Assembly (NCBI RefSeq): GCF_001767255.1
Contig: NZ_CP017639.1
Location: 1,014,875-1,078,874 of the forward strand
Length of the DNA stretch: 64,000 nucleotides
Direction of reading: 5' to 3'
Source of the DNA: Corynebacterium sp. NML98-0116
GTDB taxonomy: Bacteria; Actinomycetota; Actinomycetes; Mycobacteriales; Mycobacteriaceae
This document shows, one piece after another, positions 26,481-37,546 of the stretch. The notes beneath the pieces are model-generated. The model was not told where the DNA came from and did not search any database. It was given only the letters and a program-made list of their open reading frames with translations. The position numbers and the translations under genes were made by a program. The first letter of the stretch is position 1; every line of letters starts with the position of its first letter.

Positions 26481-26978
26481 ATGGCAAAGGTATTTTTTCA
26501 AGGTAATGAATCGCAAACATCTGGATCTCTTCCGAAGGTAGGCGACGCCCTTCCTGACGCCGTGCTAGTCGCAGGCGATCTTTCGGAAAAGAAGTTGACC
26601 GATTACGAGGGGAAGCGCCTGGTACTGAACGTTTTCCCATCGCTAGACACTGACGTGTGCGCAAAGTCTGTGCGAGCGTTTAATGAGCTCGCGGGATCTG
26701 CAGAAAACACTGCAGTGCTTTGTATCTCGAAGGACTTGCCGTTTGCTCAGCAGCGTTTCTGCGCGGCAGAGGGCATCGAGAATGTAGAGGCCCTCTCTGC
26801 ATTCCGCTCTGATTTCGGCACGGTGTTCGGCCTCACGCTTGACGGAACGCCACTCAAGGGATTGCTTGCACGCGCGGTCATCGTGACTGACGCCGATCAT
26901 CGCGTGGTGCACGTCGAGCTGGTCGAGGAGATCACCAACGAGCCCAACTACTCGGCTGCCGAGGCTGCCCTTTCCTAG
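26481..26978 (+). CDS. tpx: Thiol peroxidase Tpx
   Basis: 165 residues, an atypical 2-Cys peroxiredoxin. The peroxidatic cysteine is in PSLDTDVC (Cys60) and the resolving cysteine in RFCAAEGIEN (Cys94). It reduces hydroperoxides with thioredoxin. It is divergent from the cyclophilin gene, and the next gene follows after 33 nt. Confidence 0.94.
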   Translation: MAKVFFQGNESQTSGSLPKVGDALPDAVLVAGDLSEKKLTDYEGKRLVLNVFPSLDTDVCAKSVRAFNELAGSAENTAVLCISKDLPFAQQRFCAAEGIENVEALSAFRSDFGTVFGLTLDGTPLKGLLARAVIVTDADHRVVHVELVEEITNEPNYSAAEAALS

Positions 26979-27011
26979 TCGGAGAGATTTAGGTAGACAG
27001 CGAGGTAGGCA

Positions 27012-27650
27012 TTGCGAATCTTAGGTTTTACGTCGGGACCGTTTCAGACGAACTGCTACGTCATTATCGATGATTCTGCGAAGCTAGCCTGCCTCGTCGA
27101 TGCCGGCATGGGAACACACCAGGTCGTTTCTGCGTTTCTCAAGGAAGAGGGGCTGCAACTTGTAGCCATCTTTCTTACCCACGGCCATATTGACCATACG
27201 AGAGATGTTGCGCGGTACCAGGTTCCCGTATTTATTCACGCAGCTGACGCGTTCATGCTTGATCATGGACGCGGTCTTCCTGCCTCAACACTCGAGCTTT
27301 TCGACGCCGCTTCGATGGAGGCCGTATCGGACCTCCGCACGTTTGACGCAGATGGGCCACTTGAAATCGGCAGTTTTAGGGTTGATGTAACTCATACTCC
27401 AGGCCATTCTCCCGGCAGTGTCCTCTATCAGATGGGCGACGTCATGTTTTCAGGTGACGTGCTGTTCGCGGGGTCCGTCGGCCGGACTGACCTGCCACAC
27501 TCCGATCCAGAGGCAATGAAAACCTCTTTGTGTGGACCGGTTTGGGCGATTCCTGACGAGACAACGTTGTTGCCTGGACACGGACCCGGTACAACCATGG
27601 CGCACGAACGGACCACGAACCCGTTTCTCCTTGAGGCTCGTAATCAGTAG
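27012..27650 (+). CDS. Metallo-beta-lactamase-fold hydrolase (glyoxalase II-like)
   Basis: 212 residues. The THGHIDHTRD metal-binding motif (HxHxDH), the later HTPGHSPGS and SGDVLFAGSVGRTD, and the C-terminal LPGHGPGTT are all present, typical of the GloB-like branch that hydrolyses thioesters. The true substrate is not certain. TTG 27012 is preceded by GAGG at good spacing. The same gene stands before hisS in mycobacteria. Confidence 0.88.
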   Translation: MRILGFTSGPFQTNCYVIIDDSAKLACLVDAGMGTHQVVSAFLKEEGLQLVAIFLTHGHIDHTRDVARYQVPVFIHAADAFMLDHGRGLPASTLELFDAASMEAVSDLRTFDADGPLEIGSFRVDVTHTPGHSPGSVLYQMGDVMFSGDVLFAGSVGRTDLPHSDPEAMKTSLCGPVWAIPDETTLLPGHGPGTTMAHERTTNPFLLEARNQ

Positions 27651-27679
27651 CCATGGCTGCGGTAGCGACTGAGAACAGC

Positions 27680-27685
27680 TAGACT
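27680..27685 (+). promoter_or_regulatory. Putative -10 box (TAGACT) of hisS
   Basis: TAGACT is followed by 8 nt and the GTG at 27694. No ribosome binding site lies between them (CAGTCCCC), which favours a leaderless hisS transcript. Confidence 0.5.
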
Positions 27686-27693
27686 CAGTCCCC

Positions 27694-28983
27694 GTGAGTG
27701 ATACGAAGAAACCCCAAAAAGAAAAGTTCAAGGCACTGAGCGCTCCAAAGGGAGTGCAGGAGTACGTGCCCCCGGCGTCGTCGAAGTTCCTTTATGTCCG
27801 CGATGAGTTCGTGCGACAGGCGCATGTTGCGGGTTTCCAACACATCGAGCTTCCGGTTTTCGAAGACACAACTCTTTTCGCCCGTGGTGTCGGTGAATCT
27901 ACCGATGTTGTGTCGAAGGAAATGTACACGTTTGCCGACCGTGGCGGGCGTTCTGTGACCTTGCGTCCAGAGGGGACTGCAGGCGTAATGCGTGCAGTGA
28001 TCCAACACAACCTTGACAGGGGTTATCTGCCGGTGAAACTGAACTACGCCGGTCCGTTTTTCAGATACGAGCGTCCGCAAGCTGGCAGGTACCGCCAGTT
28101 GCAGCAAGTTGGTGTCGAGGCAATTGGCGTCGACGACCCCTTGCTTGATGCGGAGATTATCGCACTTGCAGATCGTTGCTACCGGAGCGTTGGGTTGAAA
28201 GGCTTTCGCCTCGAGCTGACAAGCCTTGGCGATCACACCTGCAGGCCCGCATACCGGGAAAAGCTCCAAGCTTTCCTCAAGAAGCTCCCGTTAGACGAGG
28301 AGACGCAGCACCGCGTGGAAATCAATCCGCTTCGTGTTCTGGACGACAAGCGTCCGGAGGTACAGGAGCTTCTAGCCGATGCGCCGTTGATGCTGGACCA
28401 CCTCTCAGATGCGTCTCGCGAGCACTTCGAGACTGTTACCGGGACGCTGAAGGATATGGGGGTTCCGTTTGTGATTAACCCGCGGATGGTGCGAGGCCTT
28501 GACTACTACACAAAGACTACTTTCGAGTTTGTGCACGATGGTCTTGGGGCTCAGTCGGGAATTGGCGGAGGTGGACGTTACGATGGCTTGATGGCGCAGA
28601 TCGGTGGCCAAGATCTGTCAGGCATCGGATTCGGGCTTGGCGTTGATAGGACAGTGCTCGCGTTGGAGGCTGAGGAGGTGGCGCTCCCGAATCTGGATCG
28701 TCGCGTTGAGGTGTTCGGCGTAGCAATCGGTGAGGAGGCTCGCCGCAAGATGAGCTCGCTTATCGACGAGCTCCGTGCCGCAGGAATTTCAGCTGACATG
28801 GCGTACGGTGGTCGCGGTTTGAAAGGCGCAATGAAAGGCGCTGACCGGGCGGGTGCGCGCTTTGCTCTCGTGCTCGGGGACCAGGAGCTGGCGAACGGGG
28901 AAGTGGCGGTCAAGAATCTGGAGAGCCACGAACAAGTTGCCGTTCCGCTTCAGGCTACGGCCATTATTCAGGCAGTGAGCTAG
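27694..28983 (+). CDS. hisS: Histidyl-tRNA synthetase
   Basis: 429 residues, a class II synthetase. Motif 2 ([14 protein letters not shown]), the histidine-specific [14 protein letters not shown], and motif 3 ([15 protein letters not shown]) are seen, with a C-terminal anticodon domain. It charges tRNA-His. GTG start, probably leaderless. It converges with sdaA with only 6 nt between stop codons and no hairpin there. Confidence 0.96.
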   Translation: MSDTKKPQKEKFKALSAPKGVQEYVPPASSKFLYVRDEFVRQAHVAGFQHIELPVFEDTTLFARGVGESTDVVSKEMYTFADRGGRSVTLRPEGTAGVMRAVIQHNLDRGYLPVKLNYAGPFFRYERPQAGRYRQLQQVGVEAIGVDDPLLDAEIIALADRCYRSVGLKGFRLELTSLGDHTCRPAYREKLQAFLKKLPLDEETQHRVEINPLRVLDDKRPEVQELLADAPLMLDHLSDASREHFETVTGTLKDMGVPFVINPRMVRGLDYYTKTTFEFVHDGLGAQSGIGGGGRYDGLMAQIGGQDLSGIGFGLGVDRTVLALEAEEVALPNLDRRVEVFGVAIGEEARRKMSSLIDELRAAGISADMAYGGRGLKGAMKGADRAGARFALVLGDQELANGEVAVKNLESHEQVAVPLQATAIIQAVS

Positions 28984-28989
28984 CCTGAT

Positions 28990-30384
28990 TTAGCACTCAG
29001 TGATGTTGACCGGGAGGCCAAGCTGTACAGCGAGGCCTCCCATTGACGTCTCTTTGTACTTGCTCATCATGTCGTGGCCTGTCGCTGCCATCGTTTCTAC
29101 TACATCATCGAGCGTGACTTTATTGGTTCCATCACCAAGCTTGGCTAGGCGGGCCGCGTTGATTGATTTCACCGCTCCGATGGCATTTCGTTCTATGCAA
29201 GGAATCTGCACAAGGCCAGCCACTGGATCACATGTGAGTCCGAGGTTGTGCTCGAGGCCAATCTCGGCAGCGTTCTCTATCTGCTGCGGAGTGCCGCCCA
29301 GAATTGCGCACATACCGGCTGCGGCCATGGACGATGCGGACCCTACCTCGCCCTGACACCCAACTTCGGCACCGGAAATGGAGGCGTTCGTCTTAATGAT
29401 GGCGCCGATCGCTCCAGCGGTCAGCAGGAACTGATGCGCAGCATCCCGGTCGAAGTCGTCGGTAAAATCCCGGCAGTAGTGCATGACGGCCGGGATAATC
29501 CCCGCCGCACCATTCGTCGGGGCGGTCACGATGCGCCCGTGCGCGGCGTTTTCCTCATTGACAGCGAGAGCGTACAAGTTGACCCATTCCATCGCGTCAA
29601 GGCCGCGAGATGCGGAGGCCTCGTATTCGGCCGTCAATAAGCGATGTAGCCGAGGAGCGCGGCGACGAACTGATAGTCCACCTGGAAGCTCACCTTCCGT
29701 TTTTAGGCCGTGGGCGACGCACTCTTGCATGGTGTCCCAGACCGCGTCGAGGTGAGCATCCAGGACGTCCTTGCCGTGTATCGCTTCTTCGTTCGCACGC
29801 ATGAGTTCTGCGATAGATAGCTGATGAGTTTCGCACTGGCGCATTAGGGACGCACCATCGGAAAATGGGTAGGGGACGTTAACCGCATCGCGTACGGTGG
29901 CGACGCCCGCCTGGTCGCGGTTTGCTTCCATCTGCGTGCGGTCGAGGATAAAACCACCGCCAACGGAGTAGTACTCTTTACGGGAAGCGATGCGCACGCC
30001 CTCGGCGTTCCACGCATCGAAAATCAGGCAGTTTGGGTGCTTAGCGACGGGCACCGGGTTCATCGCGACTTCATAGTCGAGTTCACGCTCTGGACCTTGG
30101 ATGTGCCCTCGTTCTGGAATGAGCTCACCAGGAAGCGGCCGGGTGTCCGCAGAAGTAGTAAGTGGGGTATAACCGACAAGTCCCAGTAGCACAGCTCGGT
30201 CGGTTCCGTGGCCCACACCCGTTGCCGCCAAGGAGCCTCGCAGCTCAACCTTGACTGCGGCGGGCGCTTCACTCAAATCCTCGATAAATGCAAGCGCGGC
30301 ACGCATAGGGCCCACCGTATGAGAGGACGATGGGCCGATTCCGATGCTGAACAAATCAACGACGCTGACTGCATTGTGTGACAT
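28990..30384 (-). CDS. sdaA: L-serine dehydratase, iron-sulfur type, single chain
   Basis: 464 residues with both halves of the enzyme fused: the N-terminal beta part with GIGPSSSHTVGPM and the C-terminal alpha part with TAPTNGAAGIIPAV and the cluster cysteine region GLTCDPVAGLVQIPC. It deaminates serine to pyruvate and ammonia using a [4Fe-4S] cluster. ATG 30384 has TAACAT 7 nt upstream on its strand and no ribosome binding site, so it is probably leaderless. Confidence 0.95.
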   Translation of the reverse strand: MSHNAVSVVDLFSIGIGPSSSHTVGPMRAALAFIEDLSEAPAAVKVELRGSLAATGVGHGTDRAVLLGLVGYTPLTTSADTRPLPGELIPERGHIQGPERELDYEVAMNPVPVAKHPNCLIFDAWNAEGVRIASRKEYYSVGGGFILDRTQMEANRDQAGVATVRDAVNVPYPFSDGASLMRQCETHQLSIAELMRANEEAIHGKDVLDAHLDAVWDTMQECVAHGLKTEGELPGGLSVRRRAPRLHRLLTAEYEASASRGLDAMEWVNLYALAVNEENAAHGRIVTAPTNGAAGIIPAVMHYCRDFTDDFDRDAAHQFLLTAGAIGAIIKTNASISGAEVGCQGEVGSASSMAAAGMCAILGGTPQQIENAAEIGLEHNLGLTCDPVAGLVQIPCIERNAIGAVKSINAARLAKLGDGTNKVTLDDVVETMAATGHDMMSKYKETSMGGLAVQLGLPVNITEC

Positions 30385-30391
30385 GCGCGCG

Positions 30392-30397
30392 ATGTTA
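30392..30397 (-). promoter_or_regulatory. Putative -10 box (TAACAT) of sdaA
   Basis: On the minus strand TAACAT ends 7 nt before the ATG at 30384, separated by CGCGCGC only. Confidence 0.45.
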
Positions 30398-30412
30398 CAT
30401 CACCAGAAAGAT

Positions 30413-31291
30413 TTAGCTGTTGTAGACGCCACGGTTGAGAGTGTCGCAGGCGGACATTTTGCCGGTCCTGTACCCGGACATAAACGCAGTCTTTCGCTGC
30501 TCAGAAGAACCATGTGTCCAGGTATCAGGGTTGACGTCGCCGCCCGAGCGGCGTTGGATGTTGTCGTCCCCGATAGCTTGTGCGGTCTCAATTGCAGCGA
30601 GGACGTCGTCTTCAGTTAGCGGCTCAAGCAATGCGTTGTCACCCTTGTCCGCGTAATGCGCCCAGATACCCGCGTAGCAGTCGGCCTGCATTTCGATAGC
30701 TACGGCAGCAGAATGCTCACCAGGATCGTTATAGTTGCTGAGACCGAGGGTGCCCTCAATCTGCTGCACGTGGTGTCCAAACTCGTGAGCCGTCACATAC
30801 ATTTGCGTGAACGGGGCGTCGTTCCCGCCGAGTGCATTGAGCTGCTCAAAAAACGTGGTGTCAAAGTACGCTGTTTGGTCGGCGGGGCAATAGAAAGGAC
30901 CGGTAGCTGAGGAAGCGTACCCGCAGCCAGTCTGCGTCGCGTCCCGGAACAAGGTGAGGCCTGGTTCGGTGTAGTCAAGGCCAGCTTGCTCTGGCAAAAG
31001 CGTTTTCCAAACACCGTTGACGGATACGCCGGCTGCCTCGACCCGGCAGTCGTCGTATTTGTTTGCAGCGTTGTCCTCGTTGCAATGCTCCAAGGAGTAG
31101 CTCGAATCCGGCTCTGTGCCGGATGGAGATTGCTCGATGAGATCAGCCGGATTTCCGCCCAGTGCAATAAAGAGGACTATGAGTACAAGTCCACCAATAC
31201 CACCGCCTGCGGCGATTGGGACGCCACGCCGCCCACCTGAACCAGTCTTCGCGTAGCCACTTCCGCGCTGATAGTTGCTGTTAAACGTCAT
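30413..31291 (-). CDS. Neutral zinc metallopeptidase (YpfJ family), membrane anchored
   Basis: About 292 residues. A Gly/Ser-rich cytoplasmic start is followed by one membrane helix (GGLVLIVLFIALGG) and an extracytoplasmic domain with the zinc motif HEFGHHVQQ and downstream segments such as QADCYAGIWAHYAD and DTWTHGSSEQRKTAF typical of this family. The biological target is unknown. ATG 31291 is used; an upstream ATG at 31387 would add a Cys-rich extension that does not look like protein of this family. Confidence 0.88.
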   Translation of the reverse strand: MTFNSNYQRGSGYAKTGSGGRRGVPIAAGGGIGGLVLIVLFIALGGNPADLIEQSPSGTEPDSSYSLEHCNEDNAANKYDDCRVEAAGVSVNGVWKTLLPEQAGLDYTEPGLTLFRDATQTGCGYASSATGPFYCPADQTAYFDTTFFEQLNALGGNDAPFTQMYVTAHEFGHHVQQIEGTLGLSNYNDPGEHSAAVAIEMQADCYAGIWAHYADKGDNALLEPLTEDDVLAAIETAQAIGDDNIQRRSGGDVNPDTWTHGSSEQRKTAFMSGYRTGKMSACDTLNRGVYNS

Positions 31292-31376
31292 GGGACAAGC
31301 ATGCCATAGACACAGGCGTTTATGGGGAATTGGTACGGTCTTCGGACCCGTCCCTTCGCATGCGAGACAAAGGGAG

Positions 31377-31382
31377 TACACT
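31377..31382 (+). promoter_or_regulatory. Putative -10 box (TACACT) of aspS
   Basis: TACACT lies 47 nt before the aspS start at 31430 and would give a leader of about 40 nt. The -35 region is not distinct. Confidence 0.4.
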
Positions 31383-31429
31383 TTCAACAGTTAATGTTGT
31401 ATCTCACGTGGAAGGACGTGGAACAGACT

Positions 31430-33205
31430 GTGCTGCGCACTCATCTCGCGGGCGAGCTCCGCAAAGACCTTGAAGGACAAACCGTCACGCTTGCAGGTTG
31501 GGTAGGCCGTAGGCGCGACCACGGTGGCGTTATTTTTATCGACTTGCGTGACCGCTCTGGCTACGCGCAGGTGGTTTTTAGGGATTCGGAAGTCGCTGAA
31601 GCTGCGCACGATTTGCGTAGCGAGTACTGCATTCAGGTAACTGGTGTTGTTGAACCACGCCCAGAGGGCTCGGCTAACCCGAACCTGGCGTCGGGTGAGA
31701 TCGAGGTCAACGTTTCTGAGCTGAAGGTGCTCAACAAGGCTGCTGCGCTGCCGTTCCAGATTGAGGACGCCTCTTCGAACGAGGTAGGCGAAGAGACTCG
31801 CTTGAAGTACCGCTACCTTGACCTTCGTCGCGAGCGACAGGCCGCAGCACTTCGCCTCCGCGCAGCGGCGAATCGCGCAGCACGTAAGGTGTTGGATGCG
31901 AATGATTTCACGGAAATTGAAACGCCAACGTTGACCCGTTCTACCCCTGAAGGTGCGCGTGATTTCCTGGTGCCGGCCCGTTTGCGCCCTGGTACCTGGT
32001 ACGCATTGCCGCAGTCGCCACAGCTGTTCAAACAGCTTTTGATGGTCAGCGGCATGGAACGCTACTACCAGATTGCGCGCTGCTACCGCGACGAAGACTT
32101 CCGTGCGGACCGTCAGCCGGAGTTCACACAGCTCGATATCGAGGCCAGCTTTATCGACCAGGACGACATCATCGCTCTCGCGGAGCAGATCGTTGTTGAG
32201 TTGTGGAAGCTGATCGGCTACGAGGTCTCTACTCCGATCCCGCGCATGACATACAAAGACGCGATGGAGAAGTACGGCTCGGACAAGCCTGACCTTCGTT
32301 TCGATATTCAGCTGGTGGACTGCACTGAGTTTTTCAAGGACACGACCTTCCGCGTCTTCCAGAATGACTACGTCGGTGCCGTTGTCATGGATGGTGGCGC
32401 TTCGCAGCCCCGCCGTCAGCTTGATGCCTGGCAGGATTGGGCAAAGCAGCGTGGCGCGAAGGGCCTGGCGTACATCTTGGTGCAGGAGGACGGCGAGCTC
32501 GGTGGTCCTGTTGCGAAGAACATCACCGAGGAAGAGAAGGCCGGCATTGCAGCACACGTTGGTGCGAAGCCTGGTGACTGCATCTTCTTCGCAGCAGGTG
32601 ACGCGAAGAGTGCACGTGCACTGCTCGGCGCAGCGCGAGGGGAAATCGCTCGCAAGCTTGGCCTGATTAAGGAAGGCGATTGGGCGTTTACTTGGGTGGT
32701 TGATGCTCCTATGTTCGAGCCGTCCGCTGACGCGACAGCCTCCGGAGACGTTGCGCTTGGCCACTCGAAGTGGACCGCTGTGCACCACGCGTTTACCTCG
32801 CCGAAGCCAGAATTTAAGGCAGCCTTCGAGAAGAACCCAGGCGAAGCTCTGGCATACGCATACGACATTGTCTGTAACGGCAACGAAATCGGTGGCGGAT
32901 CCATCCGTATTCACGAGCGAGACGTCCAGCAGCGTGTCTTCGAAGTCATGGGCATCACCGAGGAAGAAGCCAAGGAGAAGTTTGGCTTCCTGCTTGAGGC
33001 ATTTGCCTACGGTGCGCCACCGCACGGCGGCATCGCATTCGGCTGGGACCGCATTGTGTCCTTGCTCGGCGGGTTTGACTCCATTCGTGACGTCATTGCC
33101 TTCCCGAAGTCCGGCGGCGGCGTAGACCCACTGACGGATGCGCCTGCGCCTATTCCAGACGAGCAGCGTAAAGAGACTGGCGTTGATTTTAAGCCGAAGA
33201 AGTAG
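31430..33205 (+). CDS. aspS: Aspartyl-tRNA synthetase (probably the nondiscriminating, bacterial type)
   Basis: 591 residues. The N-terminal anticodon OB-fold ([19 protein letters not shown]) is followed by the class II core with [22 protein letters not shown], a large GAD insertion domain typical of bacteria, and motif 3 GIAFGWDR. It charges tRNA-Asp and perhaps tRNA-Asn; no partner amidotransferase is encoded here. GTG 31430 gives the family's usual [10 protein letters not shown] start; several upstream in-frame starts are possible. Confidence 0.94.
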   Translation: MLRTHLAGELRKDLEGQTVTLAGWVGRRRDHGGVIFIDLRDRSGYAQVVFRDSEVAEAAHDLRSEYCIQVTGVVEPRPEGSANPNLASGEIEVNVSELKVLNKAAALPFQIEDASSNEVGEETRLKYRYLDLRRERQAAALRLRAAANRAARKVLDANDFTEIETPTLTRSTPEGARDFLVPARLRPGTWYALPQSPQLFKQLLMVSGMERYYQIARCYRDEDFRADRQPEFTQLDIEASFIDQDDIIALAEQIVVELWKLIGYEVSTPIPRMTYKDAMEKYGSDKPDLRFDIQLVDCTEFFKDTTFRVFQNDYVGAVVMDGGASQPRRQLDAWQDWAKQRGAKGLAYILVQEDGELGGPVAKNITEEEKAGIAAHVGAKPGDCIFFAAGDAKSARALLGAARGEIARKLGLIKEGDWAFTWVVDAPMFEPSADATASGDVALGHSKWTAVHHAFTSPKPEFKAAFEKNPGEALAYAYDIVCNGNEIGGGSIRIHERDVQQRVFEVMGITEEEAKEKFGFLLEAFAYGAPPHGGIAFGWDRIVSLLGGFDSIRDVIAFPKSGGGVDPLTDAPAPIPDEQRKETGVDFKPKK

Positions 33206-33251
33206 CGTCGACATTGCGCACGGATGAGCCGGCGCAATGAAACAAACGCGT

Positions 33252-33297
33252 GCCGGAGCGTCGGCAACCGTGTAGGTTGTTGGGGCTCCGGCTTTTC
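33252..33297 (+). terminator. Terminator after aspS
   Basis: GCCGGAGC (33252-33259) pairs with GCTCCGGC (33285-33292), followed by TTTTC. A weaker inner pairing (CAACC/GGTTG) lies in the loop. Confidence 0.75.
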
Positions 33298-33350
33298 TCA
33301 CAGGTGGTCGGCCTGCCGGGACTGAGCGGTAGTTTTTGAGGAGAGTAAAC

Positions 33351-34721
33351 ATGTCGCAGGGTGATCTATTCGGTAGCTCCTTACCGACTAGTGGCCAGCA
33401 GACTGCCATTGATGGTGGCGCACAACGTGGCTCAGACTTTTTTGCAGCAGGTCACGGTGCGCCCCTCGCTGCCCGAATGCGCCCTCAGAGTTTGGATGAA
33501 GTTGCTGGGCAGCAACACCTTCTTTCCGAGGGCAAACCTCTACGCCGACTTGTAGAGGGATCGGGTGCAGCCTCAGTGATTCTTTACGGTCCACCCGGTA
33601 CTGGTAAAACAACCATCGCTTCGTTGATCGCTAAAACAATGGGGCAAAACTTCGTTGGTCTTTCTGCACTGTCTTCAGGGGTGAAGGAGATCCGCGCGGT
33701 CATCGATGCAGCGCGTAGAGATTTGATCTCGGGTGAGAGCACGGTCCTGTTTATTGACGAGGTTCATCGGTTTTCTAAGACTCAACAGGATGCGCTGTTA
33801 GCTGCCGTCGAGAATCGCACGGTGTTGCTTGTAGCGGCTACGACGGAGAATCCCTCATTTAGCGTGGTAGCCCCGCTGCTTTCACGCTCGTTGCTTCTGA
33901 AACTTGAATCCTTATCGGCTGAAGACCTCGGCGTGGTGATTGATCGAGCGATACAAGACGAACGTGGGCTCGCGGGTTCCGTGAAGCTTGCCGACGACGC
34001 GCGAGCGCAACTCATAGCCTTGGCGGGTGGAGATGCACGCCGCAGTTTGACGTACTTGGAGGCAGCTGCAGCATCAGTCGAACCGGGGGAGACAATCACT
34101 CTTGATGTCGTGAGGGAAAGCGTGAACCGTGCGGTGGTGCGTTACGACCGGGACGGCGACCAGCACTACGACGTAGTTTCCGCATTCATCAAGTCGATTC
34201 GAGGCTCAGATGTCGACGCAGCGTTGCACTATTTGGCACGGATGATTGAAGCTGGTGAGGATCCTCGCTTTATAGCCCGCAGGCTGGTCATTCATGCTTC
34301 GGAGGACATTGGTATGGCCGATCCATCAGCGTTGCAAACTGCAGTTGCCGCAGCGCAGGCGGTACAGCTGATCGGGATGCCTGAGGGTCGACTGACACTT
34401 GCACAAGCGACGATTCATTTGGCTACCGCGCCAAAATCGCCAGCAGTGATTCAGGCGATTACCCGCGCCCAGGAGGACGTGCGCGCGGGAAAGATTGGCC
34501 CGGTTCCAGCGCATTTACGGGACGGGCATTATGAGGGCGCGAAAGCGATGGGCAATGCAGTCGGTTATGTCTACCCGCATGATGACCCGAAGGGGGTAGT
34601 ACAACAACAGTACATTCCCGACGGCTTAGAGGATGCGGTCTACTACACACCAACGGACCACGGTGACGAGCGAAGAATTTCCGGGTTCTTGGGTAGGCTG
34701 CGTAGGTTAGTACGTGGTTGA
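33351..34721 (+). CDS. rarA: Replication-associated recombination ATPase RarA/MgsA
   Basis: 456 residues, AAA+ family. Walker [10 protein letters not shown], Walker [10 protein letters not shown] and sensor 1 [10 protein letters not shown] are followed by the helical C-terminal half with [19 protein letters not shown], diagnostic for RarA. It acts at stalled forks and gaps. GAGGAGA lies 6 nt before the ATG. Confidence 0.95.
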   Translation: MSQGDLFGSSLPTSGQQTAIDGGAQRGSDFFAAGHGAPLAARMRPQSLDEVAGQQHLLSEGKPLRRLVEGSGAASVILYGPPGTGKTTIASLIAKTMGQNFVGLSALSSGVKEIRAVIDAARRDLISGESTVLFIDEVHRFSKTQQDALLAAVENRTVLLVAATTENPSFSVVAPLLSRSLLLKLESLSAEDLGVVIDRAIQDERGLAGSVKLADDARAQLIALAGGDARRSLTYLEAAAASVEPGETITLDVVRESVNRAVVRYDRDGDQHYDVVSAFIKSIRGSDVDAALHYLARMIEAGEDPRFIARRLVIHASEDIGMADPSALQTAVAAAQAVQLIGMPEGRLTLAQATIHLATAPKSPAVIQAITRAQEDVRAGKIGPVPAHLRDGHYEGAKAMGNAVGYVYPHDDPKGVVQQQYIPDGLEDAVYYTPTDHGDERRISGFLGRLRRLVRG

Positions 34722-34725
34722 GGGG

Positions 34726-34752
34726 TAGAGTAGTTCGAGATTGATTCGAACT
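34726..34752 (+). promoter_or_regulatory. alaS promoter with palindrome at the expected transcription start
   Basis: A TAGAGT -10 box (34726-34731) is followed at once by AGTTCGA (34732-34738) and TCGAACT (34746-34752), a perfect 7-bp inverted repeat around a 7-nt spacer. Transcription should begin inside the palindrome, so it could be an operator or a 5'-end hairpin next to the ribosome binding site (AAAGGA at 34755). Confidence 0.5.
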
Positions 34753-34769
34753 TGAAAGGAAACTACTCC

Positions 34770-37436
34770 GTGCAAACCCATGAGATTCGTGAGCGCTTTA
34801 CGCAGCACTTCGTTCGTGCAGGACATACACCAGTTCCGAGCGCATCGCTTATCTTGGACGATCCGACACTGCTGTTCGTGAATGCGGGCATGGTTCCGTT
34901 CAAGCCGTATTTTCTTGGCCAACAGAACCCTCCCTTTGAACATGGGAAAGCGACTTCGATTCAAAAGTGCGTGAGAACGCTTGATATTGAAGAAGTAGGT
35001 ATCACGACTCGCCACAATACGTTTTTCCAGATGGCCGGCAACTTCTCCTTCGGCCAGTATTTCAAGGAAGGCGCGATTACTCACGCATGGGAGCTGCTGA
35101 CGGGCAGCGTAGAGGATGGCGGTTACGGCCTCGACCCAGAGCGGCTGTGGGTGACGGTGTATCTGGATGACGACGAGGCTGCTTCGATTTGGGAAAACAA
35201 GATCGGGGTAGATCCGTCGCATATCCAGCGAATGGGCATGGAGGACAACTTCTGGTCCATGGGTATTCCTGGGCCATGTGGTCCGTGCTCGGAGATCTAC
35301 TATGACCGTGGCCCTGAATACGGTAAAGAGGGCGGGCCAATCGCTGACGATAACCGCTACATGGAGATCTGGAACTTGGTCTTCATGGAGTCGATTCGCG
35401 GTGAGGGCGACAAGAAGGGCAACTTTGAGCTCGTCGGAGAGTTGCCAAAGAAGAACATCGATACCGGGCTAGGCATCGAACGCGTTGCCTGCCTGCTGCA
35501 GGGCGTCGACAATGTGTATGAAACAGATCTGCTCCGCCCGGTTATTGACGCGGCAGTTGAGCTTACCGGCACTAAGTACGACGCAGGAGTGCACGAAGAT
35601 GATGTAAGGTTCCGCGTGATTGCGGACCACTCGCGTACAGGCATGATGATCATTCTCGATGGTGTTACGCCGTCGAACGAGGGGCGCGGTTACATTCTGC
35701 GCCGCTTGCTGCGCCGAATTGTTCGCTCTGCACGTCTCCTAGGCGCAACTGGGAACGTGCTTGAGGTCTTTATGAACACCATTATGGATACAATGACGCC
35801 GTCGTTCCCGGAGATCGCGAAGAACCGGGAACGTATCCTGCGGGTTGCTTTGGCTGAAGAGCGTGCCTTCTTGAAGACCCTCGAATCCGGTACACACCGA
35901 TTCGACGAAACAGTCGAGCAACTGCGTGCATCCGGAGCGAAGACTCTGCCTGGCCAGCAGGCATTCGAACTCCACGACACGTACGGTTTCCCAATTGACT
36001 TGACGTTGGAGATGGCGCATGAGGCCGGACTTGACGTCGATATGGACGCATTTAACTCCGCCATGCAGGAGCAGCGAGCTCGGGCGAAGGCTGACAATAA
36101 AGCGAAGAAGCACCGTAACGTTGATGAATCGCTCTATCGGGAGTGGGTGGACAATCACCCGACCGAGTTTGTGGGGTATTCAGAACTTGAGCATGATGCC
36201 CGAGTTCTCGGACTCGTCCGCGACGGTGACAAGGTGAACGAGGCTGCGGAAGGCGATGAGGTCGAGGTTATTCTCGACGTCACTCCGATGTACGCCGAAG
36301 CCGGCGGCCAGATGGCCGACCGCGGTCTGATTCGCGTCGGCGATACGATGTTGCAAGTTCATGACGTGCAGAAGATCGGCAAGAAACTGTGGGTGCACAA
36401 GGCAACCGTGGAACATGGCGGCATTGGCCTCGGCGATCAGGTACAAGCTGAAGTTGATGAGAAGTGGCGTCATGGGGCGCGACAGGCGCATACCGCTACC
36501 CACCTCATTCACGCTGCGCTACGTCAGGTGCTCGGCCCAACCGCTGTCCAGGCTGGTTCGATGAACAAGCCTGGCTACCTGCGTTTCGACTTCAACTACA
36601 CCGAACAGCTGACGGATGCTCAGCTCCAGGAGATTGCAACCATTACGAACCAGGCGGTGGACGCAGACTTCGCGGTTAACACCATCGAAACGTCGCTATC
36701 AAAGGCGAAGGAAATGGGCGCGATGGCGCTATTCGGCGAGAACTACGGTGACCAGGTGCGGGTGGTAGAGATCGGCGGGCCGTTCTCTATTGAGCTGTGC
36801 GGTGGTACACACGTTGAGCACTCGTCACAGATTGGACCTGTTGCTGTGCTCGGCGAGTCTTCTGTTGGCTCTGGCGCACGCCGTATCGAGGCGTACTCCG
36901 GCATGGACTCCTTCCAGTACTTTTCGAAAGAAGCTGCACTGGCCTCGGGGCTCGCTGCTGAGCTCAAGACTCCAACAGGCCAGCTGCCGGAGCGCATTGC
37001 GCAGCTCACAGAGCGGCTCCGAGCTGCTGAAAAAGAGATTGAGAATTTGCACCGTCAGCAGTTGCTGTCGAAGACTGGCGAGTTCTTGGACCGCGCAGAG
37101 ACCATTGGTGCGTACACGGTGATTGCTGCGAAGCTGCCCGACGGTATCGAAGCTGGCGATGTTCGCACCTTGGCGAACGACCTTCGCGGAAAGCTGGAAG
37201 GTGAGGCCGCGGTCATTGCGCTGGCCTCTGATAACGGCGGCAAGGTGCCGTTCGTGTTTGCGGCTACCAGTGCGGCGGTAGAGAGCGGGATCAAGGCTGG
37301 CGAACTTGTGAAGTCCTTCGGTGAATACGTCAACGGGCGCGGTGGCGGCAAGCCGAACCTTGCTCAGGGCTCCGGCTCTTCCGCTGATGGTATCGATGCC
37401 GGCTTCAAGGCAATCCGCGACGTACTTGGTGCCTAA
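34770..37436 (+). CDS. alaS: Alanyl-tRNA synthetase
   Basis: 888 residues. Class II catalytic core with [19 protein letters not shown], a tRNA-recognition helical region, the editing domain with [11 protein letters not shown] and CGGTHV (zinc-binding His and Cys), and a C-terminal oligomerisation/C-Ala domain with a Gly-rich end. It charges tRNA-Ala and clears mischarged Ser/Gly. GTG 34770 has AAAGGA 9 nt upstream; the TTG at 34752 lacks one. Confidence 0.97.
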   Translation: MQTHEIRERFTQHFVRAGHTPVPSASLILDDPTLLFVNAGMVPFKPYFLGQQNPPFEHGKATSIQKCVRTLDIEEVGITTRHNTFFQMAGNFSFGQYFKEGAITHAWELLTGSVEDGGYGLDPERLWVTVYLDDDEAASIWENKIGVDPSHIQRMGMEDNFWSMGIPGPCGPCSEIYYDRGPEYGKEGGPIADDNRYMEIWNLVFMESIRGEGDKKGNFELVGELPKKNIDTGLGIERVACLLQGVDNVYETDLLRPVIDAAVELTGTKYDAGVHEDDVRFRVIADHSRTGMMIILDGVTPSNEGRGYILRRLLRRIVRSARLLGATGNVLEVFMNTIMDTMTPSFPEIAKNRERILRVALAEERAFLKTLESGTHRFDETVEQLRASGAKTLPGQQAFELHDTYGFPIDLTLEMAHEAGLDVDMDAFNSAMQEQRARAKADNKAKKHRNVDESLYREWVDNHPTEFVGYSELEHDARVLGLVRDGDKVNEAAEGDEVEVILDVTPMYAEAGGQMADRGLIRVGDTMLQVHDVQKIGKKLWVHKATVEHGGIGLGDQVQAEVDEKWRHGARQAHTATHLIHAALRQVLGPTAVQAGSMNKPGYLRFDFNYTEQLTDAQLQEIATITNQAVDADFAVNTIETSLSKAKEMGAMALFGENYGDQVRVVEIGGPFSIELCGGTHVEHSSQIGPVAVLGESSVGSGARRIEAYSGMDSFQYFSKEAALASGLAAELKTPTGQLPERIAQLTERLRAAEKEIENLHRQQLLSKTGEFLDRAETIGAYTVIAAKLPDGIEAGDVRTLANDLRGKLEGEAAVIALASDNGGKVPFVFAATSAAVESGIKAGELVKSFGEYVNGRGGGKPNLAQGSGSSADGIDAGFKAIRDVLGA

Positions 37437-37546
37437 GCCCCGTAAGCACGGATCAATAGTGCGACACGCCGCATTTGGATATCCGTTGTCCCAAAAAACC
37501 AGTAGGTTTTAAGGGAAGGCACAGAGTAAACGGTTGGAGTGATGGT

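Noticed and set aside
31391..33409. A 672-codon open frame on the minus strand opposite aspS
   Set aside because: It covers aspS exactly, has no recognisable domain, and is rich in Arg, Cys and Leu as expected for the mirror frame of a GC-rich gene. aspS is certain, so this is a shadow.
36019..36237. Short frames overlapping alaS and other synthetase genes in alternative registers
   Set aside because: They lack start signals and run inside strongly conserved genes; they are by-products of GC-rich coding.
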